5,639 bases of DNA from WVZL01 sp041862375 (GCA_041862375.1 JBGVTE010000042.1:1-5639); one strand, 5' to 3'; positions 1 through 5,425 are shown, counted from the first letter of the stretch. Notes: generated by a model from the sequence alone, not told the origin. Program-made: numbers and translations.

Positions 1-277
1 CTCTGTGACAGACTTACATTCTATGGTCCTTTCCGAAGGCTATCTGCTCGATTTAGTATGTCCCTTGTGAAAGCTCGAGCCTTCTCGAGCCGCGCCTTTT
101 CAATGCATATTCTACATTTGATCCTATACAATGCCTTGCGTTAAACTAGGAAAACATTTAATATTTATTGAGTCGGATATAGATCAATGATTGCAATTAG
201 AAGATAGCTTACAAATTAGGCACAGTCAAGAAAATATGTGATGTAAGTTGTTTGATACATATGAAATATATGAAAGA
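1..277. other. No supportable gene; noncoding or degraded sequence
   Basis: I find no complete gene here. The plus strand is open from base 1 to a TAA at 142-144, but the peptide has no recognisable domain and no start inside the window. The minus strand is open from about 140 down to a TAG at 21-23, giving a roughly 39-codon, Lys/Arg/Glu-rich peptide with only a TTG (129-131) as a possible start and no clear ribosome binding site. Either could be the remnant of a gene. The stretch from 145 to 277 is strongly AT-rich and has stops in all frames that I checked. Promoter elements for the following tRNA should lie at its right end, but I cannot pick a convincing -35/-10 pair. Confidence 0.5.
73..90. 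repeat. Short GC-rich inverted repeat (7-bp stem, 4-nt loop)
   Basis: GCTCGAG at 73-79 and CTCGAGC at 84-90 pair perfectly around a CCTT loop. On the plus strand TTTT follows only after a further CGCGCC, and on the minus strand only TTTC follows. It therefore resembles an intrinsic terminator in stem but lacks a proper U-tract on either side. It could equally be an unrelated hairpin. Confidence 0.35.
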
Positions 278-349
278 GCGGACATAACTCAGCGGTAGAG
301 TACGAGCTTCCCAAGCTCGGGGTCGCGGGTTCGAATCCCGTTGTCCGCT
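278..349 (+). tRNA. tRNA-Gly (anticodon CCC)
   Basis: This is a complete 72-nt cloverleaf. The acceptor stem pairs GCGGACA (278-284) with TGTCCGC (342-348) without mismatch. The D stem is ACTC (287-290) with GAGT (298-301), and the D loop carries the conserved GG (294-295). The anticodon stem is CGAGC (303-307) with GCTCG (315-319). The loop TTCCCAA (308-314) places CCC at 310-312, which reads GGG glycine codons. The variable region is GGGTC, and the T stem GCGGG/CCCGT with loop TTCGAAT is standard, with one G-U pair. The discriminator base is T at 349, as is usual for bacterial tRNA-Gly. The 3' CCA is not encoded (CTC follows) and must be added by tRNA nucleotidyltransferase. No obvious terminator hairpin follows, so read-through towards the next gene, 86 bases on, is possible. 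Confidence 0.96.
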
Positions 350-435
350 CTCTCTTTATCCTTATTCAGGTAAATCCTGTGAAGCATCTTATATAACTTT
401 ATTATTAACTCCATATGTAGTATTTTTTTAGAACC

Positions 436-1248
436 ATGCATAAAAGCTCACGTAAAAAATGGGAACTAATCGCTGATGATGTTCCTTTAAAAGGCTCATT
501 AAACATGGCTGTAGATGAGTATCTTTTCCGAGCACTGGGAAACTACCCTCAAACTTATCTTCGGTTTTACCAATGGGAAAAACCCACGGTTTCCCTTGGG
601 TATTCCCAAGATGTGATGAAATTTGTCGACGTTGATTTTTGCCAGAAGAACGGAATAGACATCGTGAGAAGAATAACGGGAGGAAAATTAGTCCTGCACC
701 ATAAAGAATTAACGTATTCTGTGAGCTCTTCTGATATTGAGACATTTACTTCAAAGCTTTCAGATTCTTACAGATTAATATCCCAAGCTATCATCCATGG
801 TTTGAAAAAAATGGGATTACGTGCCTGTTTGGCCTCTGATCCTCCTTCTGGTTATGCTAGAGGGAATTTACCATGTTTTTCTTATCCTGCTCGAAATGAA
901 ATTGAAGTAGAAGGGAAAAAGATTGTCGGGAGCGCTCAGAAGAGAGTTGGCACTCGTTTTATACAGCATGGTTCTATTCCCCTCGAGGAAAATGAATCAC
1001 TGTTAGAATTAATCTCATCATTAGAAAAAGGAAAAAGTAGAGAACGGATGACATCTCTTTCTCAAGCTCTCGGCAGAAAAATTAAATTTAACCAGGCTGT
1101 TGAATACATGAAATATGGATTTTCTGAATATTTTGGAATAGACCTGAGAAGTAAAGTCTTTAATAAGAGGGAAATGGAAGCAATATTCAAAATTCAAAGG
1201 AAACGATATGAAAATAATGATTGGACTTTCCTTAGAAAAGAGAGTTGA
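436..1248 (+). CDS. lipM: LipM-like octanoyltransferase (LplA/LipB/BPL superfamily)
   Basis: The product (270 aa) belongs to the lipoate/biotin ligase-like fold. LipM transfers octanoyl from octanoyl-ACP to the H protein of the glycine cleavage system, the first step of protein lipoylation, in the cytosol. Visible signatures are the NMAVDE helix (residues 23-28), RRITGGK (78-84) followed by LVLHHKELTYSV, Cys147 in the CFSYP segment where LipM and LipL carry their acyl-thioester cysteine, GKKIVGSAQKR (160-170) with the conserved lysine at 162, and QHGSIPL (177-183). The length is close to Bacillus LipM (about 280 aa) and lacks the accessory domain of E. coli LplA. ATG 436 is the first start after an in-frame TAG at 418-420; the next ATG lies inside the NMAVDE motif, so the start is secure although no good Shine-Dalgarno is visible. 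A TATAAC at 392-397 could be a -10 but has no good -35. A LipL amidotransferase or a lipoate ligase remain alternatives; the GSAQ and TGG..LHHKELTYSV pattern favours LipM. Confidence 0.85.
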   Translation: MHKSSRKKWELIADDVPLKGSLNMAVDEYLFRALGNYPQTYLRFYQWEKPTVSLGYSQDVMKFVDVDFCQKNGIDIVRRITGGKLVLHHKELTYSVSSSDIETFTSKLSDSYRLISQAIIHGLKKMGLRACLASDPPSGYARGNLPCFSYPARNEIEVEGKKIVGSAQKRVGTRFIQHGSIPLEENESLLELISSLEKGKSRERMTSLSQALGRKIKFNQAVEYMKYGFSEYFGIDLRSKVFNKREMEAIFKIQRKRYENNDWTFLRKES

Positions 1249-1301
1249 TTTTTTTATTTTCAGGTGATAATATTCTGCCATAAATATAGGGTCCCAGAAA
1301 A

Positions 1302-2198
1302 ATGAATGAAGTTGATGAGCTGTCCAAGCTGGAGTTTAAAAAATTACCTCCTTTAAGGCAGCTTCTTCTAGATGAACTCCACCAGAATGCTTTAAAAAAC
1401 CTCCACCTTGAGTTAGGCTCAGGTCCAGTTCTGTTTCTCCTTTCTCCTTCTTATTCTGTTTTAAATCCAACTGCCGACGAATCAATCAATGATTTTATAG
1501 CCAAGAATGAGAATCTACTCAATTATGTGAGAGAATACATCATTCAAAATCTTGCAATTTATTCTGTACTTTTGGATGTAAACAGTTATTTTGTCGAGCA
1601 AAATAATTATTTAGTTCTAGCCAGATTGAGAGAGAGAGACTCGGGCGGAAGGAGGTATGAGATTAAATTTTATACCCATTCCCCGATGGAGTTAATGACT
1701 CAGTATGAGGATAAAATATATATAGGAAGAGATTTCATCGACCTTTTCCATTTTAAGAGAAAATACTTTGGTATTGAAGAATTAATTATTTCAATAAGTG
1801 ATCAGTATGATGTTTTACTCGATAAAGCAGAGGAAAAGCTAAAAAAACCCTTAAAGTACAAATCCTTTTTCCAGGAGATGAAGGAATTAGTGAACGAATT
1901 ACGAAACGAAAGTCTTTTGATCCTTCAATCCCTTCCTCCTCACCTTGATTTCAGCAAATTGAGAGGCAAGGATCTCATTGAAATCAACTCTCAATACAGA
2001 ACTGTCAATCATTACCTGATTGAATTGAGAGACGAGGTGATAGAATTTGAAAATTTACTTCGCGGGAATAATGAAATAAATTTTGTTCGTTATGTGACAA
2101 AATACAAAAAGGATTTAACGAACATAATTTCTTATTTTAATATCAAAATAAACGGCTTTCTGACAGAAAAAATTTATAATTTCAAGAACAAGCACTAA
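1302..2198 (+). CDS. Hypothetical protein of unknown family, 298 aa
   Basis: I do not recognise this family. The product is soluble-looking, with no signal peptide or membrane helix, rich in Leu, Ile, Glu, Lys and Asn, and contains no cysteine or tryptophan. Residues 40-60 (GSGPVLFLLSPSYSVLNPT) and about 100-165 look like mixed alpha/beta sequence, including a basic stretch RLRERDSGGRRYEIKF (108-123). Residues 165-298 are rich in charged heptad-like segments suggesting long helices or coiled coil. ATG 1302 follows an in-frame TAG at 1287-1289 and is the first possible start; the AGGG at 1288-1291, 10 nt upstream, is a weak ribosome binding site. It begins 53 bases after the LipM-like gene on the same strand, so co-transcription is plausible, but nothing in the sequence ties it to lipoylation. 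Its TAA stop touches the stop codon of the opposite-strand operon. Length, uninterrupted frame and composition support a real gene. Confidence 0.75.
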   Translation: MNEVDELSKLEFKKLPPLRQLLLDELHQNALKNLHLELGSGPVLFLLSPSYSVLNPTADESINDFIAKNENLLNYVREYIIQNLAIYSVLLDVNSYFVEQNNYLVLARLRERDSGGRRYEIKFYTHSPMELMTQYEDKIYIGRDFIDLFHFKRKYFGIEELIISISDQYDVLLDKAEEKLKKPLKYKSFFQEMKELVNELRNESLLILQSLPPHLDFSKLRGKDLIEINSQYRTVNHYLIELRDEVIEFENLLRGNNEINFVRYVTKYKKDLTNIISYFNIKINGFLTEKIYNFKNKH

Positions 2199-3497
2199 CT
2201 ACTCTTCAATCCAAATATCCCTGTAAGTCGTAGAGAGAAAAATAGAAGGTTTTTCTTTTTCTTGAATGAATGCCTTCAGAATTGAAGTGTGATTTTCTTC
2301 CTGTAGAGAAACATCCTCAGAGAGTTTCCATTTTATCTCTCCGTTTTTAGCCCGTACTTCAATAGGGTATTTTCCTCCCTGTGGCCAAAAGAATTTTATG
2401 GCGGCGTAATCTCCTTGTGCTGTAATCGGGTGAGTAATAGAAATGGGATCAAGAATCATGTTTCCATTATTGAGAGAAATCGTTGTCTTCCCTGAAAATT
2501 CCACAAGCTCGATATCTTCGTAAGAGGAGGAAATTGAGATTATTTCCCCTGTAATTGTTCTTCCGTAGATCTTTACACTTTTTCCTTCAATGTCTATGTT
2601 TCCTTTGATATTATTCAACTTGAGTTTCCCGTAGGCGTTGTTTATTTTTACACTCCCCATGGCTCCATCTACTTCGACATCTGATTTATTTCCTTTGATT
2701 TGGGTTGGCCCTACGTCAAAAAGGGTGATTTTTTCATGAGAACTATCCACATTAACGGCACCCATTAATTTGTGACCGAAAATCTCTGTGCTAGGACTTA
2801 ATATTTCAACATTTTTTTGCACATTTTCCAGATTGACCGTGCCATGTTTCTGTATAATTTTTGCTTCTCCCTTGATATTCTTTGCCCACACTGTTGAGTA
2901 CTTGCTTTCCAGCTCTAGGTTAGATTGAACACTTTCTATTTCCACATCTCTATAGCTGTTTTGGATGTTTAGTTCTCCCCTTATTTCTGAAGCTATGATT
3001 TTACCATGACTATTTTTTATTTTAGTGTTACCTACCTTTAGGGCTTTAACCAAACCATAAGAATTCTCGATTTCGATATCCATGCCCTCAGGGAGGGAGA
3101 TTGTAAAGTCAGTATCAAAATTTTTTCTCCTGAATTCATTCCTGTTTGTGGTAATAACAGTCTGATGAATACCCTGCTCAAGATGCATTTTGAGCTTATC
3201 TGCAATCTCTCTTGCATTTTCTTCTTTTTTACGTCGTATCTTTTTCTGGAAGTTGATGTATATTTTTTCATCATCTGTGCCTTGGATCTCAATTTCACCG
3301 TGGGAATTGATGATTTTAAGCCGGGACGGGAAGGGAGGGTCCACCTCATGAGATTCCTCAAATGTGAACTCCTCGTATTCCCAAAGAATAAATTCTCCAA
3401 GATCCCAGCCAATATTAATTTTTCCTGTGTGAACATGGTAGAAGGTAATGCCAGTTGCAACGATGAGAATCAAGAGCAAAACTTCTTTTGCCTTCAT
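2199..3497 (-). CDS. Membrane-anchored DUF4097-like beta-solenoid protein
   Basis: This is the last gene of the operon (432 aa). Residues 5-20 form a single hydrophobic helix (LLLILIVATGITF) after a short basic start: a signal anchor or uncleaved signal peptide that would place the rest outside the cytoplasm. The exported part resembles DUF4097/DUF2807 proteins, repetitive beta-sheet proteins often found beside PspC or LiaF-like membrane proteins. From residue 145 to about 364 a motif like N-S-[YH]-G recurs every 17-19 residues, at 145, 162, 180, 198, 216, 234, 252, 270, 287, 305, 324, 343 and about 362, alternating with short beta strands; an isolated copy sits at 64-67. This predicts a regular beta-solenoid. 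A charged helical insertion lies at about 86-108. The start is fixed by GAAGG (3505-3509), 7 nt upstream and inside the end of the preceding gene, which stops 2 bases before this ATG. The molecular function is unknown; binding of an envelope ligand or a sensing or scaffold role is an inference. Confidence 0.85.
   Translation of the reverse strand: MKAKEVLLLILIVATGITFYHVHTGKINIGWDLGEFILWEYEEFTFEESHEVDPPFPSRLKIINSHGEIEIQGTDDEKIYINFQKKIRRKKEENAREIADKLKMHLEQGIHQTVITTNRNEFRRKNFDTDFTISLPEGMDIEIENSYGLVKALKVGNTKIKNSHGKIIASEIRGELNIQNSYRDVEIESVQSNLELESKYSTVWAKNIKGEAKIIQKHGTVNLENVQKNVEILSPSTEIFGHKLMGAVNVDSSHEKITLFDVGPTQIKGNKSDVEVDGAMGSVKINNAYGKLKLNNIKGNIDIEGKSVKIYGRTITGEIISISSSYEDIELVEFSGKTTISLNNGNMILDPISITHPITAQGDYAAIKFFWPQGGKYPIEVRAKNGEIKWKLSEDVSLQEENHTSILKAFIQEKEKPSIFLSTTYRDIWIEE
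2236..2256 (+). terminator. Weak possible hairpin terminator for the plus-strand genes
   Basis: AGAAAAA (2236-2242) and TTTTTCT (2250-2256) can pair around a 7-base loop and are followed by TTTTC, about 40 bases past the stop of the unknown plus-strand gene. The stem has only one G-C pair, so it is a poor intrinsic terminator. It lies within the coding end of the opposite-strand gene because the two genes leave no space between them. Confidence 0.15.
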
Positions 3498-3499
3498 TG

Positions 3500-3706
3500 T
3501 TATTCCTTCTCAGGCTCGAGCTTTTTTTGGCTTTCCTTTATCCCGAAATAGAGCTTCCAGGCTCCCCAGAGAATGAGAATCACAGGCCAGAGCTTGGCGA
3601 TGAAACCCCAGATGTCAACATCTATGTTAACGAAAAGAAAGATTAAGCCTATAGCTATGAGGATAATTCCCCATGCCAGCGGTTCTCTTCTTTTATACTT
3701 TGCCAT
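3500..3706 (-). CDS. Small LiaI/LiaF-like (DUF5668-type) membrane protein
   Basis: The product (68 aa) is two transmembrane helices, about residues 10-27 and 34-55, joined by a short turn containing NIDVD. It has a basic N-terminus (KYKRRE) and a charged C-terminal tail. The second helix carries LWPVILILWGAWKL, matching the W-P-x-x-L-I-x-x-G pattern of the LiaI-LiaF-like transmembrane region. LiaI and LiaF are membrane parts of cell-envelope stress responses in Firmicutes; a similar role here is inferred. It is clearly related to the C-terminal third of the next gene upstream, suggesting an in-operon duplication. AGGAGG at 3712-3717, 5 nt before the ATG, is a strong ribosome binding site. It starts 24 bases after the stop of its upstream neighbour and ends 2 bases before the DUF4097-like gene, implying tight co-translation. 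Confidence 0.85.
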   Translation of the reverse strand: MAKYKRREPLAWGIILIAIGLIFLFVNIDVDIWGFIAKLWPVILILWGAWKLYFGIKESQKKLEPEKE

Positions 3707-3730
3707 TTTATCCTCCTTATATATGGCTGG

Positions 3731-4216
3731 TTATTTTCGGGAGAAATAATCCAGGACGAGTTTTATCCCTATGACAATAACAGCGAGCGGCCAGAAATCA
3801 AACACTGTGCTGTAGTCAATAACCTCAAAATTAGCCAAGAGAAAAACAATACCCAGGGCCATTAAAAAAGCTCCCCAAAAGATTGATCCGGATTTGAACG
3901 CCTGTGGGATTTCTTCTATTTTTTCTTCTGCTTCTCCTTTTTCTTCTGAGATGGCTCTTCGGTTTATGGCTTTAGAAGTCTGGACAGCATCCACAATCTG
4001 GTAGATATAGAAGGCTGCCAATATCAAGCCGAAGAAAGGCTGGATTTCGCCATGCTCCTGCATGGTAATAAGTACTGCAAAGATGATTAAGTAAACTATC
4101 CACTTCAGGATCTGGCCGTTGTAGAGGGCGCCAAAGCTAGGAAAAAAGAACGAAATAACTCCAGCAAGTCCTGGAGATTTAGGTGGTCTTTTGTGAACTA
4201 TGACTTTTTCTTCCAT
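3731..4216 (-). CDS. Membrane protein: TM2-like domain plus LiaI/LiaF-like domain
   Basis: The product (161 aa) has two parts. Residues 14-80 resemble TM2-type domains: SPGLAGVISFFFPSFGALYNGQ (about 14-35), then hydrophobic segments at about 37-52 and 61-78. A charged linker follows (about 82-107, including EEKGEAEEKIEE). Residues 111-157 form a LiaI-LiaF-like helix pair, with WGAFLMALGIVFLLANFEV and then FWPLAVIVIGIKL. The second part aligns well with the separate 68-residue protein encoded immediately downstream (shared WG, G.xF, N, WP, IxxG and KL positions). GGAGG at 4223-4227 sits 6 nt before the ATG and supports the start. It lies 34 bases downstream of the anti-sigma gene. The function is unknown; the fusion suggests a membrane partner in the sigma/anti-sigma envelope response. 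Four or five membrane segments are likely. Confidence 0.82.
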   Translation of the reverse strand: MEEKVIVHKRPPKSPGLAGVISFFFPSFGALYNGQILKWIVYLIIFAVLITMQEHGEIQPFFGLILAAFYIYQIVDAVQTSKAINRRAISEEKGEAEEKIEEIPQAFKSGSIFWGAFLMALGIVFLLANFEVIDYSTVFDFWPLAVIVIGIKLVLDYFSRK

Positions 4217-4250
4217 TTTATACCTCCATGTTTTTTTTCATGTTTAATGA

Positions 4251-4748
4251 TTAATCCTCGGATTTTCCCCAAGGCTTTATCTTATTGAAAGATTGGACAA
4301 TACTATCTTTATAAAGAGTAAAATTGTCCTTAAATGAGCCAGCTTTGACATAGAGTTTCTGGACCTGGCTGTAGCCGAGATGTATCTGTCGATCTATCGA
4401 TTTATTGATGTAGTTTCTGTCGGGATGAAACATGTAGAAGGAGAGGATGATGAAAAAGACGCTTGCCAGAGCTAATACCGGCTGGAGAGAGGGGCGAAGC
4501 AGAAAATCAAAACTTAATCTGTATTTTTTCTTTTCTTCAGGAATAGCGTAGAGTCTATTCAACAGATTCGGGCTCACTTCTAATTCGGGTAAGCTAGCAA
4601 GTGAATCCTTTGTTTCCTTCAACATGGATAAAAGAGCAGTGCAGTCCTGGCATGTTTTTAGATGGTTTTCAATCCTCGTTTTTTCCTCCAGGCTGAGTTC
4701 ATCCTCTAAATAAGGAGATAAGAGTTCTTCTATATTTTCACATTTCAT
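4251..4748 (-). CDS. Zinc-finger (zf-HC2) transmembrane anti-sigma factor
   Basis: The product (165 aa) is likely the cognate anti-sigma factor that sequesters the ECF sigma factor encoded just upstream. The N-terminal cytoplasmic domain has the ZAS signature: Cys3 with His29-x3-Cys33-x2-Cys36 (HLKTCQDC), preceded by the typical LSPYLEDELSLEEK segment. After a linker, one transmembrane helix lies at about residues 89-107 (LQPVLALASVFFIILSFYMF). Only about 58 residues remain on the far side, basic and probably helical, with no recognisable sensor domain, so signal input may come from the other membrane proteins of the operon. The ATG lies inside the sigma gene; the two overlap by 11 bases (ATGAAATGTGA), a common sign of translational coupling and equal dosage. 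AGGAGG at 4758-4763 is 9 nt upstream. Confidence 0.92.
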   Translation of the reverse strand: MKCENIEELLSPYLEDELSLEEKTRIENHLKTCQDCTALLSMLKETKDSLASLPELEVSPNLLNRLYAIPEEKKKYRLSFDFLLRPSLQPVLALASVFFIILSFYMFHPDRNYINKSIDRQIHLGYSQVQKLYVKAGSFKDNFTLYKDSIVQSFNKIKPWGKSED

Positions 4749-5301
4749 ATTCCCTCTCCTCCTTTTTTTCTTTTAATATCTTAGCCAGCTGCAGCCTTCC
4801 CCTGTTAAGCCTGGATTTTACTGTCCCTAGGGGAAGATCAAGGATTTCTGCTACCTCCTCATAAGATTTCCCCTGCAAATCCCTGAGGATAACAGCTATA
4901 CGAATTTCTGAAGAGAGAAAGTTCAGGCCTTGCCAAACTAATTTTTTGCTCTCTTCCTTTAGAATTCCATTCTCTGGGCTGAAAGCTGAGGAAGGAATCA
5001 GGAAGTAGTCATTGAAGTCTGTCCTTTTCCTTTTTTCCCATTTTGTTTTCCGGTACTGGTCTATGAGGTGGTTTTTAGCCAGAGTAAGGAACCAGGCACT
5101 GAAATTTTTTTCAAAATCATACTTAGGGAGAGTGTTATAGAGCTTTAAAAATATCTCTTGTGTTAGGTCTTCTGCTTCTTCATAGCTTCCTGAAAATTGG
5201 AATGCCATGTTGAATATCCTTTTTGAATAGGTATTAACAAGCATTTCCCATGCTCCTTCATCTCCTATGATGCAGCTCTGAATTAATGAGTTTATCTGCA
5301 T
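4738..5301 (-). CDS. ECF-type (RpoE-like) RNA polymerase sigma factor
   Basis: The product (187 aa) has the usual length and two-domain layout of an extracytoplasmic-function sigma factor, which redirects RNA polymerase to a specific promoter set. Region 2 spans about residues 24-86, with AEDLTQEIFLKLY (43-55, core binding, region 2.2) and FSAWFLTLAKNHLIDQYRK (67-85, -10 recognition and melting). A variable linker follows (86-120). Region 4 (about 123-175) carries the helix-turn-helix SYEEVAEILDLPLGTVKSRL (146-165) that reads the -35 element. The opening LIQSCIIGDEGAWEMLV is a typical ECF start, so no later start is likely; GAAGGTG at 5308-5314 is placed 6 nt before the ATG. It is the first gene of a five-gene minus-strand operon and overlaps its anti-sigma factor. 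An ECF-like promoter motif directly upstream suggests autoregulation. Its ECF subgroup cannot be assigned by eye. Confidence 0.96.
   Translation of the reverse strand: MQINSLIQSCIIGDEGAWEMLVNTYSKRIFNMAFQFSGSYEEAEDLTQEIFLKLYNTLPKYDFEKNFSAWFLTLAKNHLIDQYRKTKWEKRKRTDFNDYFLIPSSAFSPENGILKEESKKLVWQGLNFLSSEIRIAVILRDLQGKSYEEVAEILDLPLGTVKSRLNRGRLQLAKILKEKKEEREYEM
4758..4763 (-). promoter_or_regulatory. Ribosome binding site of the anti-sigma gene, inside the sigma gene
   Basis: AGGAGG on the minus strand, 9 nt before the anti-sigma ATG at 4748, lies within the last codons of the sigma gene. With the 11-base overlap it lets ribosomes re-initiate while finishing the sigma factor, tying the two protein levels together. 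Confidence 0.7.
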
Positions 5302-5314
5302 TCACTTCACCTTC

Positions 5315-5343
5315 ATAGACGAGATTCTGTAAAAAAAAGTTCC
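5315..5343 (-). promoter_or_regulatory. Putative ECF-type promoter (GGAACTT-16-GTCTAT) before the sigma gene
   Basis: On the minus strand GGAACTT (5343-5337) is followed after 16 bases, beginning with a T-run, by GTCTAT (5320-5315). The -35 matches the sigma-E/ECF GGAAC class and the -10 matches GTC/TCTA elements of many ECF promoters. ECF sigma genes are commonly autoregulated. The caveat is position: transcription would start near 5308-5311, only about 7-10 bases before the ATG and inside the GAAGGTG ribosome binding site, giving an almost leaderless mRNA. The motif may therefore be fortuitous. Confidence 0.45.
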
Positions 5344-5350
5344 ATTACTG

Positions 5351-5366
5351 AAATTGATATCAATTT
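5351..5366. promoter_or_regulatory. Perfect 16-bp palindrome, candidate operator
   Basis: AAATTGATATCAATTT reads the same on both strands over all 16 bases. It sits about 9-24 bases downstream of the start expected from the TTGACA/TAATAT promoter and 7 bases upstream of the GGAACTT motif. This is a classic place for a dimeric repressor site, or for a regulator acting on the ECF promoter. No candidate DNA-binding regulator other than the sigma factor is encoded in the window. AT-richness makes chance palindromes less rare. Confidence 0.45.
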
Positions 5367-5381
5367 TTATCTGCTTCTTAC

Positions 5382-5410
5382 ATATTAATTTTCCTGAAGT
5401 AATGTGTCAA
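5382..5410 (-). promoter_or_regulatory. Putative sigma70-type promoter for the sigma factor operon
   Basis: The minus strand reads TTGACA (5410-5405), a 17-base spacer, then TAATAT (5387-5382). The -35 is a full consensus match, the spacing is optimal, and the -10 matches TATAAT at four of six positions. The predicted start near 5375 gives a leader of about 74 bases before the sigma gene, long enough to keep its ribosome binding site. This would supply basal expression of the operon. Confidence 0.6.
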
Positions 5411-5425
5411 TTAATGCCTGAAGTA
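5393..5425. repeat. 9-bp direct repeat CCTGAAGTA flanking the -35
   Basis: CCTGAAGTA occurs at 5393-5401 and again at 5417-5425, 24 bases start to start. One copy lies in the spacer of the putative sigma70-type promoter and the other just upstream of its -35. Paired direct repeats placed like this can be regulator half-sites, but two 9-mers are weak evidence alone. Confidence 0.3.

Noticed and set aside
230..277. Possible promoter for the tRNA (TTGATA at 252-257, TATATG at 267-272)
   Set aside because: The two hexamers are only 9 bases apart and the second is too close to the tRNA 5' end, so they do not form a credible pair.
428..745. Minus-strand open frame of 105 codons opposite the start of lipM
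   Set aside because: It lies entirely antisense to the well-supported LipM-like gene, shows no recognisable domain and has a composition typical of a shadow frame.
1021..1281. Minus-strand open frame of 86 codons opposite the 3' end of lipM
   Set aside because: It is antisense to conserved lipM coding sequence, rich in Phe/Ser/Ile as expected from reverse-reading a Lys/Glu-rich gene, with no family match.
3038..3551. Two open frames (140 codons minus, 128 codons plus) over the 5' part of the DUF4097-like gene
   Set aside because: Both overlap the signal anchor and first part of a gene with a clear repeat pattern and a good ribosome binding site; neither has protein-like features.
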